Shown piece after piece: positions 8,302 to 17,691 of a DNA stretch of 64,000 nt (its first letter is position 1; each line of letters begins with the position of its first letter). Below the pieces are notes generated by a model. It did not search any database. It was not told the DNA's origin and saw nothing but the letters and a program-made list of their open reading frames with translations. The translations under genes and the position numbers were made by a program. The stretch comes from Bin127 sp965203505 (GTDB lineage: Bacteria > Chloroflexota > Dehalococcoidia > Lucifugimonadales > Lucifugimonadaceae): assembly GCA_965203505.1 (NCBI GenBank), contig OZ241880.1:248001-312000 (forward strand), read 5' to 3'.

Positions 8302-9657
8302 ATGACGACGACCAGCAGCAGGGTGCCGAACGCCGCCGTTGCCGAGTTGCCTTCGGCGGTTGAACTGCTGCAACAACTGATTCGGTTCGACACGTCCAAC
8401 CCGCCGGGTCAAGAGCGTGAATGTGCTGGGTGGCTGAAGTCGCTGCTCGACGACCACGGTATCGAAAACCAGATTCTGCACCCACCGGGCAAGCCCGATC
8501 GTTGCAGCGTTGTAGCCCGTGTCGAAGGGCGAGGTGATGTGCCCCCCTTGCTGCTTCAGGGCCACATCGACGTCGTGACAGTGCATGGCCAAAGATGGAG
8601 CAGGGACCCTTTCGGCGGTGAGATCGCAGATGGGTGCGTCTGGGGTAGAGGCGCTGTGGATATGAAGGGCGGTCTGACGATGATGTTGCACGCGATGTTG
8701 CGTGCACACCAATCCGATGTGCCGCCGCCGGGGGACATCATCTTAGCGGCGATTGCGGACGAGGAGTTGGGTGGCAGGAACGGCGCAGCATTCCTCGTTC
8801 ATGAACACCCGCATCTGTTTGAAGGTGTTGAACACGCTTTAGGCGAGCTGGGAGGCTTCACGGTGCATGCGCGCGGTCGCCGGTTCTATCCGATCATGGT
8901 CGGAGAAAAACACATCTGCCGAATCCGAGTGAAATTCTTGGGCAGCGGGGGGCACGGGTCTCAGATCCATCGAGATACAGCCATGAGCCGCGCTGCTCGC
9001 GCGGTTCGTCGAATGGAACGTCGCCACCCGCCGTTTAAGCTGGTTGACGCAACCCGTGCCATGCTCGAAGCAATGAGCGAACAGATGTCGATCACCGAAG
9101 CTATGGCGTTGAGGATGGCGATGAGGTCGAACACAACAGGCGTCGCGTTAAGCCTGATGGGCGACCGGGTTGGTCGAATGCTCGAACCGATGTTGCGCGA
9201 CACGATCAATCCCACCATCATCGAAGGCGGGCTGCAAGAAAACGCAGTGCCGTCGGAGGTGGAAGTTCTCCTAGATTGCCGCCTATTGCCGGGATCTAGT
9301 CAGTCAGACATCGTCCGCGAGGTGATGGCGGTAGTCGGAGAAAACGCGGAGATCAAGGTAGAGCGTTACGACGATGGTCCGCCGACTGTAGACATGGCGT
9401 TGATGCCCTACCTTGCGAACCTAATTGAAAAGGCCGATCCAGGCTCCAAAGCGATACCTTATATGGTTGCCGGGGGCACCGATGCCAAGTGGTTCCATGA
9501 ACTGGGGATCGATACGTACGGTTTCACTCCGATGCGGCTTCCGCCAAATCTGGACTTCATGTCGCTGTTCCACGGGGAGGACGAGCGGATACCGGTTGAT
9601 GCCCTCAATTTCGGGTGCGCCCTGATGCACGAAGCGGTGAGCGGTTATCGGGGGTAG
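8302..9657 (+). CDS. M20-family metallopeptidase / deacylase
   Basis: A 451-residue protein of the M20 (ArgE/DapE/CPG2) family, which uses two zinc ions to cleave peptide or N-acyl bonds in the cytoplasm. Zinc-ligand motifs are present: GHIDVV (H88, catalytic D90), GAVDMKGG (D120) and ADEELGG (E154/E155), plus the late AGGTDAKWF segment and a C-terminal HGEDE. A dimerisation lid lies between. I chose ATG 8302 because AGGG lies just upstream and the protein then begins near the domain; an in-frame TTG at 8257 would add 15 residues. It probably follows the Ldh gene in one transcript. Substrate unknown. Confidence 0.9.
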   Translation: MTTTSSRVPNAAVAELPSAVELLQQLIRFDTSNPPGQERECAGWLKSLLDDHGIENQILHPPGKPDRCSVVARVEGRGDVPPLLLQGHIDVVTVHGQRWSRDPFGGEIADGCVWGRGAVDMKGGLTMMLHAMLRAHQSDVPPPGDIILAAIADEELGGRNGAAFLVHEHPHLFEGVEHALGELGGFTVHARGRRFYPIMVGEKHICRIRVKFLGSGGHGSQIHRDTAMSRAARAVRRMERRHPPFKLVDATRAMLEAMSEQMSITEAMALRMAMRSNTTGVALSLMGDRVGRMLEPMLRDTINPTIIEGGLQENAVPSEVEVLLDCRLLPGSSQSDIVREVMAVVGENAEIKVERYDDGPPTVDMALMPYLANLIEKADPGSKAIPYMVAGGTDAKWFHELGIDTYGFTPMRLPPNLDFMSLFHGEDERIPVDALNFGCALMHEAVSGYRG

Positions 9658-9670
9658 CGGGGAATCCTGG

Positions 9671-10945
9671 TTACAGACTGCGGCGTGCCGCTTCTATAGT
9701 GGCATCGATATCGTCGTCGGTGTGGGCGAGTGAAACAAACCACGCTTCGAATGGAGACGGCGGCAGATACACTCCGTTACTCAGCATCGAGTGGAAAAAT
9801 TCGTTGAAGCGTTCTCTGTCATTGGTTGATGCGCTCGCCATATCGACTACGTTTTCGGCACCGAAAAATACGGTAAGCATCCCACACACGTTGTTGATAG
9901 TCGCTGGCACCTCGGACTCGGTTAACAAGCCGCGGAGACCGATAGCCAAACGATCTGTTTTACTCGCGAGCTCGTCGTAGGCCTCCGGGTTACTCAATTC
10001 GCGTATTGTCGCGGCACCAGCTGCCATCGCAACAGGATTGCCGGAAAGCGTACCGGCTTGATACATGGCTCCCAACGGCGCGACGTGCGACATGAGTTTG
10101 ATACTTCCGCCGTACGCGCCGACCGGGAATCCGCCGCCTATAATCTTGCCGAGGCACGTGATGTCGGGATTGATGCCGTAAACCTCTTGGGCACCGCCGT
10201 AGGCGACCCTGAAACCCGAAATGACCTCGTCAAAGATCAGCAAACACCCATCGTCTCGCGTGATCTGCCGTAGGCCGCGCAAGAACTCGAGTTGGGCGGG
10301 CACAACTCCCATATTGCCGCCGATGGGCTCGATGATCACACAGGCGATGCGCTCAGGATAAGTTTCGAAGATGCGCTCTACCGTCGCTAAGTCGTTATAG
10401 GGCGCAACCAGCGTATCTTGAGCGAGCTTGGAGTTGACGCCAGCTGAATCAGCTATCCCGGTGGTCGCCAATCCCGAGCCGGCGCGTACCAACAACGCAT
10501 CATCATGGCCGTGATAACCGCCGTCGAACTTGAGAATCATGTCGCGACCCGTTGCAGCACGCGCGAGTCGCATGGCCGACATCGATGCCTCGGTGCCCGA
10601 ATTGACGAATCGGACCATCTCGATTGAAGGCACCGCATCGACGATCAGCTGGGCGGCTAGAACTTCGTACTCGGTCGGTGCGCCAAACGATGCGCCGGCC
10701 GCAGCTGCGGTATGTGCCGCTTCGACTACTGCCGGGAACGAATGCCCGAGAACCAATGGCCCCCAGGAACAGACGTAATCGATGAACTCGTTGCCGTCTA
10801 CATCCGTGATTTTGGAGCCTTCGCCGCTTTCGAAGAACAGCGGATTGCCACCTACGGACCCCCATGCTCTGGCTGGGCTATTGACACCACCAGGGATAAT
10901 CGAGGTCGCGGCTTGGTAAAGGCGTTGCGAGTTGGTGGTTTCCAT
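9671..10945 (-). CDS. hemL: Glutamate-1-semialdehyde 2,1-aminomutase
   Basis: A PLP enzyme converting glutamate-1-semialdehyde to 5-aminolevulinate, the second C5-pathway step of tetrapyrrole synthesis. The 424-residue length is normal. The opening SIIPGGVNSPARA, the PLP-site GYHGHDDA, the DEVISGFR stretch and the Schiff-base lysine K267 in CLGKIIGGG are all present. I chose ATG 10945 because AAGG lies 5 bases upstream and the protein then starts as in homologues; an in-frame GTG at 10969 is less likely. It follows hemA by 47 bases on the same strand and makes the next enzyme in the path, so they are an operon. Confidence 0.97.
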   Translation of the reverse strand: METTNSQRLYQAATSIIPGGVNSPARAWGSVGGNPLFFESGEGSKITDVDGNEFIDYVCSWGPLVLGHSFPAVVEAAHTAAAAGASFGAPTEYEVLAAQLIVDAVPSIEMVRFVNSGTEASMSAMRLARAATGRDMILKFDGGYHGHDDALLVRAGSGLATTGIADSAGVNSKLAQDTLVAPYNDLATVERIFETYPERIACVIIEPIGGNMGVVPAQLEFLRGLRQITRDDGCLLIFDEVISGFRVAYGGAQEVYGINPDITCLGKIIGGGFPVGAYGGSIKLMSHVAPLGAMYQAGTLSGNPVAMAAGAATIRELSNPEAYDELASKTDRLAIGLRGLLTESEVPATINNVCGMLTVFFGAENVVDMASASTNDRERFNEFFHSMLSNGVYLPPSPFEAWFVSLAHTDDDIDATIEAARRSL

Positions 10946-10992
10946 AATGGCCTTGACCGTTCGGCGCACCCGAAGCGGTCAGTTGAAAGATT

Positions 10993-12219
10993 TCACCGGT
11001 TTCGACGTTTGATCATCTGGATCGGATCTGCCAAGATTCGTTTGACCATTGAGCGAGTCATAGCGTCGATCGCGTCGCGCGCCTCATCGCTCACGGGACC
11101 CAGCTTCGCGAGAGTGCGCTGCAATTCCGCCGCGCGGATCTGTTCAGCACTTTCGCCGATATCCTTCAACAGCGGTTGAACCTCGATGTCGTCGATGAAA
11201 TCTGCCGCCGCTTCAGCCACGATGGCTTCCGCCTTCGCGCTAGCTGCTGCGATCGAACTCTGGTGTTCAGACTGCAATTGCTCCAAGTTTTCGAGTGTGT
11301 AAAGATTCACGTTTTCGAGTTCGCCTACGGTCGGTTCTACGTCTCTGGGTAGCCCAAGGTCCAAAATATGCAGATCCGTTGATCGGTCAGCGATTGCGGG
11401 CGCTACATCGCGTTTGAAAATGATGTTGCGGTCCGAACCAGTGCAAGTCATGACTATGTCGACGTCGGACATGTGCTTGGCGACTTCGTCGAGAAACACG
11501 GCCGCCGCGTTCATGTCATTTGCCAAACCAAGCGCTCGTTGCTTGGACCGGCTAGCGATCCGCATATCCGTGACGCCTGATCGCATAAGCGCCATGGCGG
11601 TCAGACGACCCGTCTCACCCGCGCCAACTAACAAAGCTGACTTATCGCTCAGATCCCCAACTTCTCGTTCCATCAACTTGACGCCAAAGCTCGGGATCGA
11701 AACCTGTGACCAACCGAGCCCCGAATCTTTACGAGCCTTCCTGCCGGTACGAAATGCGACGTGGAACATGCGAGAAATTCGCGTGTCAGTCGGTTGGCCG
11801 ACGGACGCCAGAGCTTGGAATGATCGCGAGACTTGTCCGGCGACTTGATGGTCGCCTTGAACCAGCGAGTCTAGGCCGGTTACGACGCGAAATAGGTGAT
11901 GCACCGCGCGATAACCAGTTTTCGCATAGATGAACGGCGCCAACTCTGATCTGAAATCGGGCACATCCACAGCATTACCTCGCGCCCCCAGTGCGTAAAG
12001 GTATGCGGACATCTCTTCGATTGCGGCACCGGAGTCATCCGCGACCGCGTAGAGTTCGGTTCGATTGCAGGTCGACAGGATGGTCGCAGCGCCGTCTGAT
12101 TGCAGGCGTCCGGATAGATCGAGAATGCGGTTTGGAAGATCTTCTACCGGAACTGAGACGCGCTCCAACACTTGGAGCGGGGCTTGATTGTGGCTAACGC
12201 CTGTGAGGACGAAATTCAA
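10993..12219 (-). CDS. hemA: Glutamyl-tRNA reductase
   Basis: NADPH-dependent reduction of glutamyl-tRNA(Glu) to glutamate-1-semialdehyde, the committed C5-pathway step. Length is 408 residues. The nucleophilic C51 sits in the conserved STCNRTE motif; the NADP-binding domain has LLVGAGETG, and TCTGSDRNI plus LDLGLPRDVEPTV mark the family. The C-terminal helical dimerisation region is complete. The start is TTG (12217-12219) with no good ribosome-binding site; the product then begins NFVLTGVSHNQAPL as in homologues. Its product is the substrate of the downstream hemL. Confidence 0.96.
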   Translation of the reverse strand: MNFVLTGVSHNQAPLQVLERVSVPVEDLPNRILDLSGRLQSDGAATILSTCNRTELYAVADDSGAAIEEMSAYLYALGARGNAVDVPDFRSELAPFIYAKTGYRAVHHLFRVVTGLDSLVQGDHQVAGQVSRSFQALASVGQPTDTRISRMFHVAFRTGRKARKDSGLGWSQVSIPSFGVKLMEREVGDLSDKSALLVGAGETGRLTAMALMRSGVTDMRIASRSKQRALGLANDMNAAAVFLDEVAKHMSDVDIVMTCTGSDRNIIFKRDVAPAIADRSTDLHILDLGLPRDVEPTVGELENVNLYTLENLEQLQSEHQSSIAAASAKAEAIVAEAAADFIDDIEVQPLLKDIGESAEQIRAAELQRTLAKLGPVSDEARDAIDAMTRSMVKRILADPIQMIKRRNR

Positions 12220-12372
12220 CGTTGCGTCGCGAAAACGGCGAAGGACTAACGTTCAATTATCTACATCATCGCTGCAATCGCCAACGAATCGCGCAGCATG
12301 GGACGGCGGTCTCCGCAAATCGGGATGTCAGTACAATCAAAACCGAACTAAGAGCACTGATGGAATTGGATC

Positions 12373-13233
12373 ATGGCAACTGACATTCTCTCACCGGATG
12401 AACGTGGGTATGATGACCCGAACATTTTGGTTACAACACAGTGGCTTGTAGAACACATCGAAGATCCAGGCGTTGTAGTGGTGGATACTGATGATCCGTC
12501 CGAGTACGCGGATGGCCATATCTCTGGCGCATCGAACCCGCCCGACAACTATTACAAGACGTCTCTAGAAGACCGAACCCACATCCAAGGTCCGGAACAA
12601 TTCGCAGCGACGATGTCAGAACTCGGCATCGGCGATGAGTCGCTGGTCGTGGCCTACGACAGAACTGGCGGTCTGTACGCTCTGCGCCTGATGTGGGCGC
12701 TTCACTACTACGGCCACACCAACGTGAAAATGCTCGACGGCGGATACCAAAAATGGATCTCCGAGGGTCGCAGCCACGACATGGACCCATATGAATCTGA
12801 TGGCTCGGCATCCTTCACTCCACGCGAACCCGACCGCGCTATCTATGCCGGCATCGATGACGTGCTGCAAGCAATCGGCGCCGATGACACGACGTTGCTA
12901 GATGTCAGGACCGACGGCGAATGGGACGGATCCAACAAGCGGGGCGGCAAACGAGGAGGGCGCATTCCCGGTGCGATCCACCTCGAATGGGTGAACTTCC
13001 ATACTGGTGGCGAAATCCCAGTACTGAAGACCGCGGACGAGATTCGAGCGTTGCTGGCAGAGAAAGGCGTCTCGATAGACAACAACGTAATCACCTATTG
13101 TCAGGGCGGGATCCGGGCAGCGCAAGCGTATTGGGTTCTGAAACTCGTTGGAGCCAATAGCGTCAGAAACTACGACGCTTCGTGGCGCGAATGGGGCAAC
13201 AGCGATACGGTGCCAGTTGAAGCAGAGACGTGA
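12373..13233 (+). CDS. Two-domain rhodanese (sulfurtransferase)
   Basis: A 286-residue tandem rhodanese of the thiosulfate/3-mercaptopyruvate sulfurtransferase type. The second domain carries the active loop CQGGIR with C243, the only Cys that can take the persulfide. The equivalent first-domain loop reads YDRTGG with Asp96, which is the usual inactive state. The motif LDVRTDGEWDG and the HLEWVNF segment are typical. No signal peptide, so cytoplasmic. Its stop overlaps a GTG that opens the frame of the next, thioredoxin-like lipoprotein gene, so sulfur transfer and extracytoplasmic redox genes sit in one transcript. Confidence 0.92.
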   Translation: MATDILSPDERGYDDPNILVTTQWLVEHIEDPGVVVVDTDDPSEYADGHISGASNPPDNYYKTSLEDRTHIQGPEQFAATMSELGIGDESLVVAYDRTGGLYALRLMWALHYYGHTNVKMLDGGYQKWISEGRSHDMDPYESDGSASFTPREPDRAIYAGIDDVLQAIGADDTTLLDVRTDGEWDGSNKRGGKRGGRIPGAIHLEWVNFHTGGEIPVLKTADEIRALLAEKGVSIDNNVITYCQGGIRAAQAYWVLKLVGANSVRNYDASWREWGNSDTVPVEAET

Positions 13234-13361
13234 AGCTGAATAGCACCGCGCGTCGAATTGGTTCGTATATCTCAACGTCAACAAAAACGGTTCGACGAGT
13301 CGCGATCGAGCCAAAATCGCTCCGCATTGTGATCGGGAGCAGCAAAGGGTGGTTGGAACCG

Positions 13362-14642
13362 ATGAGATTTATGGGTAGAGGCAAATGGGAGTGGAACTCT
13401 CGCGTGGCGCTTGTCGGCATCACGATTATTTCGATATCGACACTGATAACCGTTGTTGCGTGTGGTACCGATGAACCGGAAGTCGTCGATACACCTACGC
13501 CAGAGCCAGTCGTTGAACCGACGGCGACTCCTGAACCTGAACCCACAGCGGTACCGACGGAGGAGCCCACGCCGGTGCGGACCAAGGCACCTGCGGTAGA
13601 GCGAAGCGAGCCAGTTGAATTGTTCCAGAAAGATGTTCGCAACATCGATGCATGGATCAACAGCCAACCAACTTCAATCGCCGAACTCACCAGCCAAGGC
13701 AAGGTCGTCCTCGTAGATTTTTGGACTTACACATGCGTGAACTGCTTGCGAACGCTTCCGTTCTTGCGTGACTGGCACGATAAGTATTCCGAAAATGGTC
13801 TGGTGATACTCGGAGTCCACGCCCCAGAATTCGATTTCGAAAAAGAACTCGAGAATGTTGAAAGATCAGTGGAAGAAGAGGGCATTGAGTGGCCTGTGGC
13901 GTTGGACAACGAGATGTCCACGTGGAGGAGTTTCAACAACCGATACTGGCCCGCGAAGTACCTGGTAGGTATCGATGGCGAGATCCACTATTCACACTTT
14001 GGCGAAGGCGCGTACCGAGAAACTGAGCTGGAGATCCGCAAAGTGCTGACGGATGCGGGCTACGACATCAGCGCCATACCCGTGGGAGAAATCGAAAACA
14101 CAGAGCGGGACGACACGGCTCGATCGGTAACCCGTGAGCTTTATGGTGGATACGACCGCAACTACAGCGTCTACGGTCTCTACGCGGCGCAGGACGAATA
14201 CTACGTGCAACCTGACCGAGAAGTCGAGTACGAAGACAGGTATGCGGAATTCGATAGTTATCCACCGCAGAAGTTCGCGCTTCAGGGTCTCTGGCGCAAC
14301 GAGCGTGAGGCGATCGTGCACGCACGCGAGACAGACGATCTAAGCGACTACATAGCATTCCGTTTCCACGGAAGAAGTGCCAACGTCGTTATAGACCCGC
14401 CTGAACCGGACGAGTTCAAGGTATACGTCGAACTCGACGGTCGACCACTCGCCGACAATGAAGCTGGCGATGACATTCTTTTCGACGACGAAGGGCGATC
14501 CTACTTCAATGTCGACGAAGGTCGAATGTACAAAATCGTCGAAACACCAGAATACGTTGAGAGCACGCTCAAGTTGAGCAGCGATTCCGCCAACTTCGCG
14601 ATATTCGCATTCACATTCGGGATTTACGAAGGTGGCTTCTAA
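13362..14642 (+). CDS. Lipoprotein with TlpA/DipZ-like thioredoxin domain and extra C-terminal domain
   Basis: From ATG 13362 the protein has 426 residues: a membrane-anchoring signal with lipobox VVACG (C34), an acidic Pro/Thr linker, then a thioredoxin-like domain with C125-V-N-C128 in WTYTCVNCLRTLPFL and the DipZ-type GVHAPEF and YWPAKYL stretches. The last ~200 residues match the kind of C-terminal domain found in DipZ-like proteins (FHGRSANVVIDPP; a jelly-roll-like region). It probably reduces or isomerises disulfides outside the membrane. An in-frame GTG at 13230, overlapping the rhodanese stop, would add 44 residues before the signal peptide; I prefer 13362 because the signal is then normally placed. 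Confidence 0.85.
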   Translation: MRFMGRGKWEWNSRVALVGITIISISTLITVVACGTDEPEVVDTPTPEPVVEPTATPEPEPTAVPTEEPTPVRTKAPAVERSEPVELFQKDVRNIDAWINSQPTSIAELTSQGKVVLVDFWTYTCVNCLRTLPFLRDWHDKYSENGLVILGVHAPEFDFEKELENVERSVEEEGIEWPVALDNEMSTWRSFNNRYWPAKYLVGIDGEIHYSHFGEGAYRETELEIRKVLTDAGYDISAIPVGEIENTERDDTARSVTRELYGGYDRNYSVYGLYAAQDEYYVQPDREVEYEDRYAEFDSYPPQKFALQGLWRNEREAIVHARETDDLSDYIAFRFHGRSANVVIDPPEPDEFKVYVELDGRPLADNEAGDDILFDDEGRSYFNVDEGRMYKIVETPEYVESTLKLSSDSANFAIFAFTFGIYEGGF

Positions 14643-15691
14643 TGTCTGTGGTTTCGAGAAACTTGGCCGGAATCGATCCGGTCTGGTTCATCGCCGCCAC
14701 CCTTTTCGCGGTGGTGACATTGGCCGCATGCTCGTCCGAGGCGCCTACCCCGACATCCGTGCCGCCAACTGCGACATCTGTGCCGTCGGCGGCAACGCAG
14801 GAACCGGTCGAAGAGAATGCTGTTCCCGAACCGACAGGATTGTTCGAGGAGCCCGAGCAGGAGTGGCAAATCCGCACGGACAACGAGGATTTAAAGCTGA
14901 TCCTCGCAACCCCGGACTTGGGACCCGGCAAACGACGGTTCGCCGTCGTGCTCACCGACACTTCTGGAATCGTCGCATTGCCCGTCGTGCAGATGGCTTC
15001 CTTCAAATACCCAGACGAATCAGCCTCTAAAACGGAGCGTGAAGGGCCATTGGAGACCACTCTGGCGCGTTACTACCCATTCCCTTACGGCACACGCGGG
15101 ATACACGTGACTGAATTCACGTTCGACGAACCGGGATATTGGGGCATAGAGGCGAACGTGCCGCGCCCTGACGGGACGGTAGCCAAGATTGAAGTGTTGA
15201 TGGAGGTGCATGATCAGACTATGTCCGTCGACGTTGGGCAGGTGCCACCGTTGAGCGTTAGCCGAACTCTGACGGACGTTGATGACGTTTCGGATCTAAC
15301 CACAGGATCCAACAATGATGAGAGTCTCTATCAAGTCACGGTTGCAGAGGCTCTTCAAAACGGGAAACCGACGGTGGTGGTGTTCGCCAGCCCCGCTTTC
15401 TGCACCAACGCGGTCTGCGGCCCGCAGGTGGAAGTCCTGAGCAACCTCAGCGCGACGTACGGCGACAGCGCGGATTTCATTCACGTCGATCTGTACGTCA
15501 ATCCCAAGGAGATACAGGGCGATCTGACACGCGCCATCCAGACTCCCTTGCTCGCAGAATGGGGACTCGTGTCCCAAGAGTGGACATTCATAATGGGCAA
15601 TAGCGGTGAGGTAGTGGGGCGCTTCGAGAACTTCGTCCCACAGGATGAGCTCGAACTTTCTTTGCTGTCGGTTTTAAATCCCGAACCCTAA
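14642..15691 (+). CDS. Lipoprotein with thioredoxin-fold C-terminus (CX4C)
   Basis: A 349-residue lipoprotein: signal peptide with lipobox LAAC (C30), a Pro/Thr linker to ~65, a beta-rich middle domain (PDLGPGKRRFAVVLTD, then an Ig-like region ending near 195), and a thioredoxin-like domain with C254-T-N-A-V-C259 in SPAFCTNAVCGPQV. The CX4C spacing differs from the CXXC of true thioredoxins. The ATG overlaps the upstream stop by one base (TAATG), so the two redox lipoproteins are translated together. I infer partner roles in extracytoplasmic thiol chemistry; the substrate is unknown. Confidence 0.85.
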   Translation: MSVVSRNLAGIDPVWFIAATLFAVVTLAACSSEAPTPTSVPPTATSVPSAATQEPVEENAVPEPTGLFEEPEQEWQIRTDNEDLKLILATPDLGPGKRRFAVVLTDTSGIVALPVVQMASFKYPDESASKTEREGPLETTLARYYPFPYGTRGIHVTEFTFDEPGYWGIEANVPRPDGTVAKIEVLMEVHDQTMSVDVGQVPPLSVSRTLTDVDDVSDLTTGSNNDESLYQVTVAEALQNGKPTVVVFASPAFCTNAVCGPQVEVLSNLSATYGDSADFIHVDLYVNPKEIQGDLTRAIQTPLLAEWGLVSQEWTFIMGNSGEVVGRFENFVPQDELELSLLSVLNPEP

Positions 15692-15703
15692 GAACAATCT
15701 GAG

Positions 15704-16352
15704 ATGTCTGCAGCCCCGACCGATGCTCCCGCGTCTCCGACCGCGATAGCCGCGGATACAGAGCCGCGTCTGATGACGATGGGTCTGGAGCTTCGACGCT
15801 GATTCAACTCGATATCGACCAATACTCCACTTGGCGCGACGCGTTTGAACTTTCAGCGATGCCGAGCAGCAGTGCATCCGAGATGAACTCGGCTCCGATC
15901 AGTTGGAGACAGTCTTGGACAATCTCATTTCATCTGGTGATGAATCTGAAACGTGGGAACTTGAGTTCGCCGAATGCCTAGATTCCGAAATGCTGAAAGC
16001 GATCGTGTTAGCTAACACGCTGGCGATGACAGAACCTGAATTGACCGCAACGGGCGCGTCGTGCGTGGAGGAATTGATCGCAGGAACCGATTTCCGCGCA
16101 GTAATCGCAGGTGAAAAAACTGGAGCTGACCCACAAGATATCGCTGCAGCGGGCGAGTACTTCGCGGGATTGATGTCCTGCCAGTTGGCTGACCAATTGA
16201 GGGCTGCAGAGGGACTCGAAGGTGCACTTGGAGACGCGCAGGCATCCGATAAAATCAGCGGTCTGACGATCAATTGTTTCTTGAATCCGGGACGCGGCTT
16301 CGGCAACCAACGCGCCACTCGCATTGGATTGCACCCCGGGAGATGGGGTTAG
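15704..16352 (+). pseudogene. Frameshifted relic of a Cys-repeat lipoprotein
   Basis: Three reading frames join into one protein-like sequence. From 15704 frame 2 reads SAAPTDAPASPTAIAADTEP, the usual lipoprotein linker. Around 15781 frame 1 takes over (GSGASTLIQLDIDQYSTWRD). Around 15846 frame 3 continues TFSDAEQQCIRDELGSDQLE and stays open to a stop at 16350-16352. Repeated units with Cys followed by Ile/Val and acidic-Leu (CIRDEL, ECLDSE, SCVEEL) resemble the tail of the FKBP lipoprotein at 37458. No signal peptide remains, because the linker starts 12 bases after the previous stop. A TTG at 15903 could still give a 149-residue fragment. I read it as a decayed paralogue. Confidence 0.65.
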
Positions 16353-16366
16353 ATCTCAATTGAGAA

Positions 16367-16381
16367 CCGCGAAGCTCGCGG
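16367..16381 (+). terminator. Possible weak terminator hairpin
   Basis: CCGCGA and TCGCGG pair across a 3-base loop just after the Cys-repeat relic. Only a short GTTTC follows, so termination is uncertain. Confidence 0.25.
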
Positions 16382-16467
16382 CGTGTTTCGGCGCCGCACA
16401 AACCACGGTCGTCAGGCTCAAAGCGGGTTTTCGGTGATTTTGGTAGGATTGGTGCCTACAGACAGCA

Positions 16468-17658
16468 ATGTCTGATGTTCGTTTGATGCGGTTGTTTCCA
16501 CTTTTTGGCTCTCAGGTTCATTTAATGGTTCCGGAAACCAAATCGCTTGACCCAGTCGAGATCGAATCGCTTTTCGTGCCGCTCGATGGTTCGGAGTGGC
16601 ATGAACGCGCAATTTCGTACGCCGTTCTCATGAGCGAATGGTTTGGGTCAACGATCGATCTCTACTTTTCCCTCGCAGATGTTCCTCCGCTGACTAGACA
16701 CGGGGAATGGCGTCAGCGCGCTCACCTGTCGTTGGAAGCACCTGAAGACATTTCTAATCGCTCCGAATCGATCGTCAACAATGGTGCCGTCCATGAGTTC
16801 GGGAAAATTCTCGCGTCAGACTATCTAAACGAAATAACGAGCCGCATGAAGCACTTGGGTATCGAGGTCGAGACGGACCTTAGCGCCGGTAGCCCTGCCC
16901 ATATCTTGTCGCACAAGGCTCAGCAACACGAAAATTCCATCATCGTGATGTACGCAAGGCCGCAACACCGACTTTACCGATACGTCCGCAAAAAGATGGC
17001 GGAGGAGTTGCTGTTGGTGGCGACTGTCCCGTTGTTGATGATTAACGACGACCCAGAGGTCGACATTCACAACGAGAAATTGGAACCAACGTCGGTGATC
17101 GTGCCTTTACGTATCAAGAGTGCAATGGAGGCAAGTCTGCCTTACGCGATCATGATCGCCCAAAAAGCAGGCGTGGGTATCAGGGTTTTGGAGAGTAACG
17201 TCGAGTACCGAAGAAATCGCAAACTCTTCAACCTTTCACGGGAATTCACGCTTAAGGTGTTAGACGCTAGCGGTGTCGATTACTCACTCTTGGCATACGA
17301 TTTCGGTCTTACGGAATCTCTGAACCGGGCGCACCGCGCCTCCCCGAATTCGTGGATCGTTATGGGTTCGAGACTCCGCCGTGGATTTAGCAGACAGTTC
17401 CTGCCTTCGGTTGCTGACAATGTTAGGCGCGAAGTCTCTTGTCCAGTATTCGCAGTGCCGCAGGCCGAGGTAATCGCCGACCGCAGGCAGAGGTTGGACA
17501 AATGGTTAGCCGATTGGCTCGCGCATCAGGGGCCGGCTTCGATGGTGGACCCGCGCATCCCGACTACCAGCCGCACGAGGAGTCTGGCGCGGCAGATTGC
17601 CAAGGTGTATACATTCGATGATCCCGGCCAACGCGGACAGCCCAAAAGTCCCAATTGA
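16468..17658 (+). CDS. Tandem universal stress protein (UspA x2)
   Basis: A 396-residue protein with two UspA folds. Domain 1 (about 30-195) opens LFVPLDGSEWHERAISYAV and closes VATVPLLMIND; domain 2 (about 205-330) opens TSVIVPLRIKSAMEASLPYA and closes REVSCPVFAVP. The canonical ATP loop GxxGxSxxS is not clear in either half: domain 1 has MYARPQHRLYRY and domain 2 MGSRLRRGFSRQ, so nucleotide binding is doubtful in domain 1. About 60 basic C-terminal residues are extra. Start taken at ATG 16468; further in-frame ATGs at 16486 and 16525 are possible. Monocistronic. Confidence 0.85.
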   Translation: MSDVRLMRLFPLFGSQVHLMVPETKSLDPVEIESLFVPLDGSEWHERAISYAVLMSEWFGSTIDLYFSLADVPPLTRHGEWRQRAHLSLEAPEDISNRSESIVNNGAVHEFGKILASDYLNEITSRMKHLGIEVETDLSAGSPAHILSHKAQQHENSIIVMYARPQHRLYRYVRKKMAEELLLVATVPLLMINDDPEVDIHNEKLEPTSVIVPLRIKSAMEASLPYAIMIAQKAGVGIRVLESNVEYRRNRKLFNLSREFTLKVLDASGVDYSLLAYDFGLTESLNRAHRASPNSWIVMGSRLRRGFSRQFLPSVADNVRREVSCPVFAVPQAEVIADRRQRLDKWLADWLAHQGPASMVDPRIPTTSRTRSLARQIAKVYTFDDPGQRGQPKSPN

Positions 17659-17691
17659 ATTTCAAGGCGGCGTTACGCCGCAACTGGCGGA

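Noticed and set aside
9615..9980. 121-residue plus-strand frame over the hemL 3' end
   Set aside because: It is antisense to the clearly coding hemL and has no homology pattern.
12373..13233. Two active rhodanese sites
   Set aside because: The first-domain loop has Asp96 where Cys is needed; only C243 can be active.
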